Assembly (NCBI GenBank): GCA_008638375.1
Contig: CM018048.1
Coordinates: forward strand, 2,757,940-2,821,939
Length of the DNA stretch: 64,000 nt
Origin: Nyssa sinensis
Lineage: Eukaryota; Streptophyta; Magnoliopsida; Cornales; Nyssaceae
Reading direction: 5' to 3'
Shown: piece after piece, positions 47,301-59,700 of the stretch
Layout: every line of letters begins with the position of its first letter
Position numbering within the stretch: the stretch's first letter is position 1
Translations under genes and position numbers: made by a program
The notes under the pieces: generated by a model
What the model was told of the DNA's origin: nothing
Databases searched by the model: none
What the model saw: the letters and a program-made list of their open reading frames with translations, nothing else

Positions 47301-50220
47301 TGAGCCTATATTTCTAAATTTAGCACCATGAACATGAAGAGCATGAATAGTATTTCAATCATAACAATAATTACAATATTAAGGGGGTGGGGAAGGTCTA
47401 CCATCATTTGAAATCCCAGTCAAACTGCATTGACAGTTACTCATAATGCACAAGGAAATTATGTTAGTGCTTCTGTGTAAAAGCAATTTGCAGAATTCTT
47501 TATGTGCAGACAAAATGATACCTACGTATATAATTGTACATTCAGCCAGTACAAGCTATCATTGTTCTTCTTCATGAGAAACTCTGTATAAACCCCTGCT
47601 GATGCTGATAGACAAGCGGATAGAATTCCCAACATATAGCCTTGGATTGGCGATGAGAAAAGAGAATCACACGAAAGCTCTCCACAACCTTTCACCTAAA
47701 ATGATAAAAGAAAGAATTGCCCACTCAACAATCAAGTTATAATGATCAGTGCTGATGCAGAGTACACTCAAGGATTTTCAAAACAAGCTTGTTGATCAAT
47801 ACTTTCCAAAGGGATATGAGTCATATGAAAATATTAAAAATATGTATAATGAGACTCATCATATATGCGTGTGTGTGTGTGTGTGTGAGACAGATGTGGA
47901 GAGGACTTCTCATAGAGAGATATTAAAATGGTATGAGACTTTTGAATGGAATAAAGTCCTCCTAATGTGTACAAAAATGACTTCGTAGTGTTTCTTCCTT
48001 TTCGCAACTCATCATTCCACGGTACAAGCTATATAAAAGGAATAAGAAAATAAAAATAAAAAAAGCATAAACATAAATGACTTTGTAGTGTTTCTTCCTT
48101 TCTGCAATTCATCATCGATTGGACTACTTATGAACATTGCTCTATTATACTTGCAAAAGCTTACTGCAACTTAATTACCTTTATCATTTATGCATAGAAT
48201 TAGCAAACTAGCAAACATCTAGCTTTTAGTGATGCTTTATAAAAGCACAACTTACCCATATGCAATGCACGTCTTATGCAACTAATAGTCCATAAAACTG
48301 GAAGATGCTGTAATAGAAGAATGAAACAAGCATCATCACCTGGCTTGTAGTTGTTCCAACAGCTAATAGACAAATTGACATCCACTGCAGATTAGACAGC
48401 TTTCTTCGTAGGAATAGCCTATAACATTTGAGAAAAAAAATAGTTTATATTTTATAATAAAACTTAAAGCTTTCCACAATCAGAAAGCAAGAGCTTAAGA
48501 ATTTATTGATAACAACCAGTGGAAGAAAGTCAAAATGTAAAGCATGACGTAATCTGGCAAAATACTAAAGGAAGCACCTGAACAATATCCCAGTGGTGAC
48601 AATCTTCAGATTACCCATTATCTGATATGTGGATGTATCCACATAAATCAGAGTAGCAAACTGAAAATTGTTATGAATTAGATATATGAGTGAAGGAACG
48701 GGGAATAAGCACACACTCTTCCATTCTTTAGTCATACTTGTTGAAGATGATTTCTGGCACTCCTTCCAAAGAAGTAAACTAGAAAGTACAAGCTGCAATT
48801 TTGAAGCAAAGTATACATGATGTCAGTGTCTTATTAGCATAAAAAATAAGCCACCAGAGTAGTGGGGAAACCAATGCTCGCTTTGCAGCCAAGGGTCAAA
48901 TAAGAACATTAACTTGCATTATAATTCAAAACAATTTTCTAAACAACTAAGTTCTTATCTGTTCAAGATCTGTACCCACAAATGTTTTAAAGATTATCAG
49001 AGTGAGCAATACCTTGAAAACTTCAGCAAGAAATGGAACAGTTGCATAATCATACTTATAGGCTCCATTGCTTTGAGAGAGAGTCGTCAGTATTCCCTGC
49101 CACATAACAGAAGAGAAAGACCAACATATCAATTGATTGCAAGCTTGATAAAGAAGTAACTTATCATTCACAAATAACACAAAAAATGAATACAGAAACA
49201 AAAATTTTAAATAAAGGAAAAAGAAAAACTTTGCCAACCTCACTTAATAAAATATTATAGAAAGAAAAGATTTTACACAATTTCCCCGTAGCAGATATTA
49301 AAACTCCATTCAGATGACCAAAATGACAAAACCTACAAACTTAAAGAGAATTCCCTACAAATGCAGGATAAGGAGTCACTGTGTACTTTCTGTGACTTCT
49401 AGAGTTCTACTCACTAATCAGTAATTTACTGAAAGGTACTAAAAATAAGAAATGGTTTGTCTTTAGGATAGTGTATATTAAAAAGATGATTTAGAGTTTG
49501 CCAGAGTCTAAAATTCATGAACATCATTTCAATAAACTTTCTCATAATAATTCAATTTTGATGGTCCAGGAAAAATAGTAGCCCAAAGGCTACTGGATCT
49601 ATTACTTTTAACTGTGGTCCAGTGGACTAACCAGGGGAGCAATAATCAACTCGCAGGATCTATATACAATGTTGGGAATCAAAATGCTTCTAAGAATATA
49701 GAATATTATTACTAAAACTCACCCAAATCTTAGCAGATTTGGGACTTCTAATGAGAAATATATATTGTTTTGAATTTCGGTCGTGACCACTTTTCAGTTG
49801 TCATTAGAAGATTTTATGGTCTCTGCGCTTTCTAGGTTGTAACCTTGCTTTTCCCCTAACCCTAATAATAAACGAATTGATATATAAAAATAAAATGTAT
49901 GAAATCGGTGTATCTTTACACAGTTACTCTCTTTTCGGGGGCAAAATTTACACAGAAATTTGGTTTTTCAGTTTTTCAACATTTCAACATTCGGTTCTAG
50001 ACATTAATTCGTTTGATCTACACCCAGATCAAGAAGACGTTTCAAACATTTGAGATCTTCACAGCCTAAACCTTCCAAGCTTTAAAGGCATTTATAAGTA
50101 TAATATAATATATATATATATATATAAACACGTAGAAACTCAAGATTTTTTAGGGTTTATATATATAACCTGAGAACTGGTGAGAACGGTGAGAAGGGCG
50201 GCAACGAAGTACCACTGCAT
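44015..50220 (-). CDS. CMP-sialic acid transporter-like nucleotide-sugar transporter, with an indel and a nonsense codon
   Basis: Eight exons: 50,170-50,220; 49,013-49,096; 48,578-48,792; 48,340-48,418; 47,526-47,695; 46,860-47,048; 44,338-44,415; 44,015-44,158. All introns are GT-AG. The product follows the plant CMP-sialic acid transporter-like family end to end. It starts MQWYFVAALLTVLTSSQGIL, then has LIYLIHNNFQFATL, DTSTYQIMGNLKIVTTGILF, NLQW-type loops, GFEKGPWWQR, ATGLLVSWLMKYADNIVK and VYSTSMAMLLTMV. These proteins have about ten membrane helices and exchange nucleotide sugars across the Golgi membrane; the plant substrate is debated, since plants have little sialic acid. Two lesions are visible. 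Two extra bases at 47,019-47,020 shift exon 6 after FNIAR, and a TAG at 44,084-44,086 replaces the Leu of LVDLP in the last exon. The gene may therefore be a pseudogene, or at least the indel may be an assembly error. Confidence 0.85.
44286..44322. repeat. (GA)n microsatellite
   Basis: GA dinucleotide run of about 37 bases just inside the last intron of the transporter gene, 15 bases from the exon 7 donor. On the sense strand it is a CT-rich tract. Confidence 0.9.
45945..46435. mobile_element. Non-autonomous DNA element with GGACAC-rich ends
   Basis: The left end CTAAAAAACATGGATACGGACACACG is shadowed by the inverted right end TTTTTAGTTATGAAGTACGGACACTC. Subterminal GTGTCCGACA and CACGTCAGG motifs flank an AT-rich core. 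It resembles the common plant repeat built on GTGTCCGACACG. It lies in the sixth intron of the transporter gene. Confidence 0.5.
47972..48125. repeat. Partial 100-bp-period duplication
   Basis: AAATGACTTCGTAGTGTTTC and AAATGACTTTGTAGTGTTTC are 100 bases apart, and both continue TTCCTT-TCGCAA/TCTGCAA and CATCAT. They lie within the fourth intron of the transporter gene. Confidence 0.75.
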
Positions 50221-51329
50221 CGCCCTGTTCTTGGTTGACAGTTACTAAACAGAGCATTCAATTTACCGAAATGTCATAACCCACCGGCGATTATGGACTG
50301 TAACACGAGCTTACCGGTATACATAGATCGTACAGTAGAGAAAGGGGGAGATGACAAGATGTCGTAAGAAATGAGGTTGAAAGGTCAAAACTATCCTTAT
50401 TAAACTTCTTCCAAGTTTCACATAAAAACAAGATTGAGAACTGCAATTTGGACGGTTAACCCAAGTCCAAGTTGAGTTTTTTTAGGGGGCTTGTATAAGT
50501 AATATGTAACCAAAGTGGTTGGTCGACTAGAATAAGGGATCTTTACAAGTTCACATGTTCGATTCTTATCATTCGTATTCTTATGGTGAATCATCAATTA
50601 AGACTAATAATTTGAGTGTTATATAATCTTACGAGATAGGTGATTCTATGTAAAAAAATAGAGATTAATTCACACCGTATCTAATAAAAAAGTTATGAAT
50701 AATCATTCACATTCTTGAAATCAGTTACCAGTTAAGACTAATAACTCAGGTGTTATACGACCCTACGAGGTGGTGGTCTAGTATAGGAAAATGGAGATTA
50801 ATTGAAACTACACTTAATAGAAAAGTTGTGTTTTGAAATTTCAACTCAAACAAACTATATAAATTAAGTACTTAATGAACTCCTCAAAATGCATTAAGTG
50901 TGGTGAACAGTTGAACCAAGCATAGCATTGAGACGAACTTGAGTAAGGAAACTCAAGCCTGACTTCAACTCAAATTAAAATTGGACTGAACCTTCAACAA
51001 ATCGAGACTAGTCGACACTCATACATATTATCTTTTATCCATCTACTCATTTAGCATAAAAGTCTCGAATCGTTAGTCAATATACTAATTTTTAGGCATA
51101 TAAAAATTTTAATTCATCAATCTGTATTAATAAACGATTTTGAGTTTTAAAAAATAAAAATAAAGGTTTGGATAGTATAGGCTTCAAAAAAAAATGATCT
51201 AGATATTTAAAAGAATGAACAAGGTAAGGTAAATCTATTTATTTAAATTAATTACTTGTCTTGGTCAAATTTATTTAATTAGTTGTCTTTGTTAAATTTA
51301 TTTATTTATTTATTTTTAGATTGTAGACA
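50221..51329. other. Upstream region of the transporter gene, with a SINE-like repeat
   Basis: At 50,510-50,570, GTGGTTGGTCGACTAGAATAAGG and, about 35 bases on, TGTTCGATTC resemble the A and B boxes of a tRNA-derived SINE. The following segment, AGACTAATAATTTGAGTGTTATA, recurs diverged about 115 bases later. No TATA box was convincing. The remainder is AT-rich and featureless. Confidence 0.4.
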
Positions 51330-51935
51330 TAAAAGAGCTCTATGAACAAACCCACGTTCCAGACCTTGAGATAATAATCTAAATATATTGTTCTTATTTG
51401 GTGATCTCAAGTATTCCTCATAAAAAAAATTCAACCATGGTCTTATCAAACCTTTTCAAACTTTCAATTGAAGTACTTTCATCAATCCTCACATAGTCGT
51501 GTACAACATCTGCCACTACTCCATATGAAGCAAGCATCTTCGTTGCAGCAGTGACCTTCTAAAGAGATGACAAACCAAGGATTCCAACTGCATATCTTTT
51601 TTGGACAAAATATTGGTCGTGAGCCTCCATTGCGATTTGGATCCGAAGAAAAAGAGGCTGGCTCATTTCAAACCTCCTCCGAAATTGAATGGGTGAATAC
51701 ACAAAGTTATCGACAAAATAGTCTTCATAAAGTCTTTTGTGGCCTAAAACTCATTGCAACGGATAGTTGTATGACCAATGACAGAATTACAACGGGGTCT
51801 TGTTCTTCTCTTTGCATCAAATTGTTCTTGTTACAAAGTAATTATGACCAACATCTCTAGATCATATTCTGTTGGGGATGCGAGGTCAAAGACGACATTG
51901 GAGAAGAATAAATTCATCATAAAATCGTCCTCCAT
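51330..51935 (-). pseudogene. PIF/Harbinger transposase, truncated N-terminal fragment
   Basis: Minus-strand translation shows the N-terminal region typical of plant Harbinger (ALP1/HARBI1-like) transposases. There is an acidic start at 51,935 (MEDDFMMNLFF), then YSPIQFRRRFEMSQPLFLRI, EAHDQYFVQ, GLSSL, KVTAATKMLASYG, DYVRIDESTSIESLKRF and EEYLRSP, with GFVHRAL-like sequence near 51,340. Several stops and frame changes interrupt it. The DDE catalytic region is missing, so it cannot act as a transposase. The termini of the original element were not found. An open frame of 97 codons on the opposite strand here is its antisense shadow. Confidence 0.75.
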
Positions 51936-53130
51936 TGATAAGAAAAAAAAAATTAAATGAGAGACTATGGAATTGAGAAGATGAAAATGAAAAATGTGTG
52001 AGAATAAGAGATGAAGGGTTGAATTTATAAAAAAAATGTTTGCAATTCAAATTTTGAATTCCATCGATTATAAATGGTCATATTACTGAATGACAAAAAA
52101 ATATTAAAAATAATAAATTAATTTTAAATAAATAATTCAAAATTTGAATTAGGATAGTTACAAACAGTTATATTACTTAAGAAAAAATATTAAAAAATAA
52201 TAAATTAATTTTTAATAAGTAATTCAAAATTCAAATTACAATGGTCCAAAAGGATAATAAATATTGACAGATTGAAAAGACACAATGTTAACATTAAAAA
52301 ATAATAATTTATTTTTTTAATAAAAAATCAAAAATTGAATTTTATTTTTGAAAATGGGCATATTATTTGAATGATAAAAAATTATATTTTAATAAAAAAT
52401 TTAAAATTTTATTTGTAACGGTTAAAAATTACCAAGCAACAATATTCTATTATAAATAAATATAAATGTGTATAAATAATCATAATAAACAAAAGATAAA
52501 AAATAATTTTTTTTTAATATTTCCATTGGAATGCCAAATTTTAAAAGTAACAAATGGAGATAGCAATGGACAACTTGGCTACCGTTTCTTTTGCTGCCTT
52601 CCTTGGGGATGGCCTTATGCTCCTTCAATCCCAAAAGTTCCAGCCTGCGAAGGTTCCAACTCTTTCCGAAGATCTGCTCTCAACCTCTCACATCCTTCTG
52701 AATGCAAGTTTCAGCTACAATCCCAAGTTTGGTGCAGGGTAACACATTGATCTTTTCCCAAAGCCTGAAAATACCCCTGTGATTAATGATGTAAAAACTG
52801 CAGGTACTTAACAATACTATCCAGAAATTTATATCAGAGCAGGGGGAAGCAGATTTAGACAGGTAATAACAGTTACGTACAGCAAAAACCTGAACTTAAT
52901 GGTGGAATATTGAGTGTCAAGATTTGGTCATTAATTCTTCCAACTGATTTTGAATCTACAAGGAGACTGGTTTGAGAGGGTGTAATTCCAGATGGTTGCA
53001 TGACATATCAAAATTTAACAAATAACAATCATGCTGTTATACCTCCCAATCCAACATAAACCCTTTATATACATTTGGGAGAAAAAAAGTATAACAGCTA
53101 ATTCAGAGTGATCTATAGAGGCTACCTTTT
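51936..53130. other. Intergenic DNA between the Harbinger fragment and the SPA gene
   Basis: AT-rich to 52,540. A higher-complexity stretch at 52,550-52,750 is open in two plus-strand frames but matches nothing I recognise and has no flanking gene signals. 53,131-53,798 is probably the 3' UTR of the SPA gene, with TTTATT (a minus-strand AATAAA) near 53,147. Confidence 0.4.
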
Positions 53131-53798
53131 ATACTTAACATCATTATTTATTTAGATACAGCTATATAGGGACTTTCCAGGATTTTGTTGGTGTTCGATA
53201 CAAATTATCTCATCAACACAAACAGTATGAACAAACAGCTCGGTTACAAATGCAGTTCCGTCATTGAAAACTTAAAAGGACTGCATGCCGCATCAAAATC
53301 ACTTCTGGGGAGCCTTGACAAAACTAGATCCACGCACTGATACCACAATTTAGAGTTTCAGGCGGAAAGTTGTTCGGCACTGCACTTTCAAGTTTTTACC
53401 CCAAATCTGTCTGCATTGAAAATCATCTTTATCTAGACAGCATCATTTCGAAGTCCAGGCAGTTATTCAGGAATCTTCTAGCAACAGCAAGGTGATATGG
53501 TTTTCGAGCAAAAAATGTCTTGTGGTCATGTCATAAACTATGAACTCCTAATATCTGGAGTTACATTCACAGATAGTGCCAGCTTCCCATTGAACCTATC
53601 TGGAATGAGTTTCACAGTGACTGCTGGCTTCCCATCAGACCCAATATTCAGGGCCAAAAGGCTGCACCATGAGACATCTAGAGACTCGAGCCCTTCCACC
53701 TCACATGAGTAGTTAGAAGCTGAGGTTTCTTTAAATTCTAAGAGTTCCTTCGCGGTGCAAATTACAGTCCTGATTGAAGAATAGTAGGGCTTCAACCT

Positions 53799-56700
53799 TT
53801 AAATCATCTGCAACACTTTTATGCACCCACTGGAATTGGCAGCAACAACCATGCCTGATTTCTGCCTCCAGCAGACACTTGAAACAAACTGTCCATTGTC
53901 ATCATCAGTCTCTTTACCAGAAATAGGATTGATGGATCCAAACTTGTGGGAAGTGATTGGCATTGGCAGAGATCTATAATAAGCATATACCTGAAGTGAA
54001 ACAAGACCAATGTGAAAAGTTACAGAAATCGATCATGCTTTGATAAAATGTAGCTAATGAACTTAACTCATGGAAATTCAGATTTATCCCGACTGTACAA
54101 TGAAGCACAATAATATCCACTACGGAATCAAAATTCTTATCATGAAAAAAGGCATGAAATTCTCTGTTGTGTCAGAAAACAGAGCAATATACCCTTTGTT
54201 CCACTTTGGGGAACACACTGGCTTGTTTGAGGTCATTTTTTGGGCATTTTTGGCGGAACCAAATTCTTCAGGCGGCATGTGTTTGGTTTTTTGGTAAATA
54301 TGGGCAGCTTAAAGGCCCTTTTTAAATGAAATCAAAAAAAAAAAAACCTTCAGATTTGAATACTACAGAGCTCTGGTGTTTTTAACACATCAATTTAATT
54401 GGTTCCCTTTCAGTAAAAACCCTAGCTACAAATATTGGTTTCCTCGATTAGAACTCAAGCTCTCCTTCTCTATCATCAACTGATGAATCTAATTTAAAGA
54501 ATGTTGACAATTGTATTTGATCTCCCACCTCTTGTGCTACATCATCTATTTGAATTGTCATTCTAGGGGATTTCAAGGAAGTTATTGTTTGGTGGGTCAC
54601 AAGAAAAGTGCTAAATGTGGGATGATGCCATGGGATTTTTATTAAGGTTCTGGTTTGGTACGCCATGATGGAAGTGCTAACTATGGCTTTGCTCAGAGTT
54701 CTAATACCAAGTTGAAATGTATTGAACAAATGGCTCAGGGTTTGTAAGAGAAAGGAAGAAGAAGAAAAATAGGGTTGAATGAATTATTTTCCATGCATTT
54801 TATATCATTAAATAACAGAAATTACAAAGATACCCTCGCTTGGAATATTCCAAAAACATTTCAAATATATTCTAACAATCTACCAAATAGACTTGATTGG
54901 ATACCTCTGCTGTCTAAATGACAAATTTCTTTTGCAAGTTACAAAAGTGCTGCCATGAATATATGCCAAAGTTTTAAGCAAATAACCATTTGTTGAGTTG
55001 TTAAGGGGGGACTTAAGAGTGTCCCCATATACTTCATGTGTATATGGGTTGTGCCCCCCTTGGCACTTAATTCAATGGATTTAGAAGTTATCAAAAGGGG
55101 AAAAAAACATTAAAACAAAATGAATAGAAATCTAGGAAATATTAATGAAAAAGACACAGATCATCAATTGCTCCACTGACATAATGTACACCACGACTTC
55201 TATGTTTTTATATAACTAGTTCCAATATGACAAATCTTTAGAAGTAGCAGAAACTGGTGCATTTTAATAATATATTATGTATCGTTGGTAATCACTTGTT
55301 GTAAAAGAAAAATGCTTGCAACAAGAAAAAAAATTAACACATTCTAAACTATATCATTGTGTAGCCCAACTGTACCTTGTGTTGAGAATATGTGGCATAC
55401 CACAATCCCAGTCCCATTCCACATACCAAAACAATTGATTTAATTTCTCCTCTTTTCCTTCTTTATTTTAGTTACCAACAGCAGTGTGAACAATTTACAA
55501 CCACAACTAGCCTGGTAAAACCCTAAGTTCATCCCAAGACCCTAACCCTTTGACCTAAATCCCTAACATAATTACGCCACCTTATTTTAGCTCGAAAAAC
55601 CCTGATTTTCCCTTGCTATATAGAAATTCCAAGTTGTATCGTTAAATTTTAAACAGATATCAACGTTAAACCTCAGCCGGTCAGCCCACCTGAGCATATA
55701 TCCATCCTTGGGTCCTAATCTTACCTTTGATCATAAAATCCAAAAATTAAAGCCCTAGCCCACCATTATTTGATTGTAGAGCAGCCTTAATTCCCTTAAG
55801 GCTCTGTCCTACATTAGAGTGTTGGATGACTTTGGCATATTTTGGCATATCAAATATTACTGTTGTATCCTTCTTTTCGACGAAGAGGAAGTGGTATGAT
55901 TAGTAATTCAGTTGTGCACGTGTTATAAGCAACTAACTAAGATATTAGAAATGAATGCCTACCTCATTTGTCTCTGAACCACACGCAATGTATCCATCAG
56001 CAACAGATAAACCCACAAAGTTCTGAGGGAGCACAAGCACAAAGTTAAAGAAACAAACAATAAAGGCCAGTTTACCATAGATTCAGTAGAAGAAAATATT
56101 TATATTCCAAATCGAAAAAGAAATATACCCAGATTCTAGCATAGAGAAACCAACCTTCTCATTAGTATGCCCTCTAAGGGTTAAGATGCAAGCGGTGGTT
56201 GAAAAACCGCTGGAGCTGGTCTTATTGAGATCCCAAATCTTTAGTGTGTTGTCAGTGGATGCAGAAACAAGAGTTTCAGAGTCCAAGAATTTCACTTGGC
56301 TAACAGCTTTGTCATGGCCAGCCAATACACACCAGGGGTGTGAAACATTCCGAAGATCATAGCAGTAGGTTTTATAGTCTGCAGAGCCAAAGGATAGCAA
56401 ATGGGTGGACTGAGCAGAGAACTGAACAGAGCAGACATTGGCAATGTTCCCGATTGTGCATAAACTATTCTTCTGCACCAAAGGAAAAATGTTGCAAGTG
56501 CTTTTAAACATTAATATGGGAAGCTTTCTTGGAGTCTAAGCAGTAGTCAGAGCTAGAATGAAAACAGATCAACAAGAGGGATGAGAGAGGAGAAAACATG
56601 CTTTTGATCTCACAAAGTACATATTTTCTTTTAAATCTTATACAATACATACTTCAGTGGGTTCTACTAACTGTGATTGTTTGACGTGTCATCTGCATGT

Positions 56701-59700
56701 TGTTTAAAGGGCCCAGTCAATCATGTTTCTCTTGCCATCCTACTTGAGTATTTCTCAAATAAATTTATAATTGAGTTTTTTCAGATCTTAGATGAGTAAA
56801 TAACCTTATTATCAAAATAATATTATTCTCAAAATACTGATGAAGTTGGTATTTGTAATAACCAAATCTTGAATTTTGCTTTGTTAAAAAAATAAATACC
56901 ATTTCCCTTTTCCCTTTTCCTCATAATTTCCTTAAGATCAACCAAATACTAAAATGCAAATGAGAAAAAGAAAAAGTTGTCAAACACAACTCTGGTTTTA
57001 TAAAGCATCAACTTATACCAAATTCAAAAGATAGAAGGACGAGTGACATGCCTCATTAATGCTCCAAAGTTTCACAGAACAATCATCACTTCCACTGGCC
57101 AATTTTGTGGGATCCATTCGAGAAAAGTCAACAGACCAAGCCCTCTTATTGTGCTCAATGTATTGAGAAAACACTTGACCAGTTCCCACATCCCATAACT
57201 GGAAACATCCAAGCAAATTACATGACAAGCAATGCTGGGAAATTACTAAATATTAACAGCAATACTTAAAGCATCAGGTAGATGAGCCTTTTTTTTCTTT
57301 TTTTGGTGGAGGGGGGAGGGGGGTAGTGTAAGGTTTAAAAATATGATAATATAGCAATAAATATAAATATTAACATGTAGTAATGCATGTACATAGACAC
57401 ATGTATGTGTATATAATATAAATTTGAGTATACAAGAATCTTACAGTATTTGAGTTAAAATTAATGGGCCAATATCTTTAAAAGGTCAAATTGGGGGGAA
57501 AAGAGCCAAGATAGAAATAAAAACTAAACAAGACTTATAGAAAATGAGATGTCCCCTATAGAAATATTCTCAATTGTAGCGATTCAATTAAGTATGTTCC
57601 AAGTATCCTAACAAATGCCAAGTTGCTTCTAATTTAATATTTTCTTTGGATGGTTTTTGGGTTGTGGGGGGGGGTGGACCTTGAATATTTTCATTGTTTT
57701 CTGCCAAAAATTATAAAGATATCATAATTTAAACATGCTCATAAATGACAAGTTGCTGCCATAACCCAGCTATGCTATGTGTTTAAAGTAAAGGTGCCTC
57801 CATCTACAGTTTATAACACCTAGGAATACCATCAACTGCCGCACTTTATTTGACTAGTATGATTGAAACCTAATACAAAAGAGGTTTGATGCACCAAGGG
57901 GAATCAACAAGGAGACTCCATGTGTATCATGCCTTAGATACATTGCACATCTCTAGATTGGTACAGTAACAACAGTCCAATCATGTCCTTTTATCTTTAT
58001 TTTGTGCGTACTTTGAAAGTGTGGGTGTCTATACTTTGTGTGGGTGTTTGTCTTCATGTGTGAGAGAGACAGAGAGGGATCTAAAAACAAAAGCAGAACT
58101 TCACAATGATGAGGACATCCTGATGCTAAGTGAAGGGTGGGTGGGCATGAAATTGAATCATCAATTGATGAATCTGAGAGTTCACGATCACTCAAAAAGA
58201 AAAAGAAAGAAAAAACAAACTGAACTAAATAAGTAGGTAAAATAGTAGAACAATTTTTTTATAAGCAAAATTATGTTCAAAAAGGTGACAGAAATTGCAA
58301 CACATAAATACTTGAGGTTTATAGGAGACACAAACTAAGTTCCCTCCAAAAAATGCAAATCACCAATGAAATCTACAAACGAAATGGAGACAGGGAAAAC
58401 CTAAAAATCCAAAGACATACTACTTTTCAATCTGTACTTCACTTTATGCCCTCGAAAATGGTGTCAATTCCTCTCCCTCCAAAGGTTCCACGTAAGGCCT
58501 CAATAAGCTGCTATCCAAGCATGAACCTTTTGATAGCACAGCCCTTCTGCTGGCATGCCATCAGCTGGCAATCAAGCTTAGCATGACCCACTGCACATTG
58601 AAGATTGATAGCAAAGTACTCCATGGGTCCCTAGTAACATCACAATGTAGGGGGTGATTAACAGTCTATCCAGCCTTTTTGCACAAGCAAAATCAATTAA
58701 GGAAAAATTTATCGTAGAACATACTTCCAAAGGAAGTTTGACTCCCCCTCACCAAAATGATATCAAGAAATCTATAGAAGATCTTGTAGCAAATATGCCA
58801 CTACCCCCAACCATCCATCTCAAAGAATCCTCCTACCTCCCCTGAGAAAAAAGATCCATATAACACCTAAAATATTTATTCTCTTCTTCTAGTTCCCAAT
58901 CCTACACAAAGGCTCCCTCTGAGAAAAGTCTAGCATGATCTATAATGAAACTTTCTTCATTGAAGCTAAACAAAATCGAGAACCTCACTCAGGGTGACAT
59001 TCCACACCTCTGACTAATTCCCACCGCAAAGCCAACATGTTTAAAGCATTCCTCCCAGCCCTTCAACAAACCTAAATCATAAAAGTTCACATTATCTTTA
59101 GAGGCCCACCCTCAATAACAATACCAAACTTCCCTTCAATCACCCTCCTTGACAACCTGTCCCTTCCAATGAATATCTACCAGGTCATTCACCTAAAAGA
59201 GATTTGATTAAATTACCCAAACTTTCTGATTCCTACTCCCCCCCCCCCCCCCCTCTCCCCTCTCTTTTCTTAAGTGGCTTGCAAACTTCAACGAGAAATT
59301 TTGCTAGAGTTTCTCAAGTCTTGCCAATACCAATGCTGGGTTAGGAAAAAATGAAAATAAAGAATGTCGACAAGCTTGAAACTCTGCTTTTAATAAGAGG
59401 AAGTCCCGCTCCTTTTGAAAGATGTTGATGCTTTCAACAAACCAGCGCCCTCTCAAATTCCTTAATAAAGGAGAACCTTTAGAGTTTCATTCTTCAAAAT
59501 ATAATTATTAAGGCTAAAGTTTGATGTAACAAGGTTTAGGACTAATTAAGGTCTATTGATCAGAGTGACTGGGGAATGGGAGAAAAGGATCTGAAGGTTG
59601 TTCAACCGTTCCAGCACCATGAACAGTAACATGACCAGTTGTTTGGTTCTTTTTGGTAGTTTGGTAGTTTCACCGGTTGTAGGGGTTGAGTTTCAAAGGA

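Noticed and set aside
51567..51960. Plus-strand open frames of 97 and 60 codons
   Set aside because: They are the antisense shadow of the Harbinger fragment, whose minus-strand reading matches a known family.
53538..53795. 85-codon minus-strand open frame after the SPA stop
   Set aside because: It sits in the probable 3' UTR of SPA and has no recognisable motif.
55515..55570. Cluster of CCCTAA-like words suggesting interstitial telomere repeats
   Set aside because: The words (AAACCCTAAG, ACCCTAACCC, ATCCCTAAC) are irregularly spaced and mixed with other sequence. Too few for a telomeric array.
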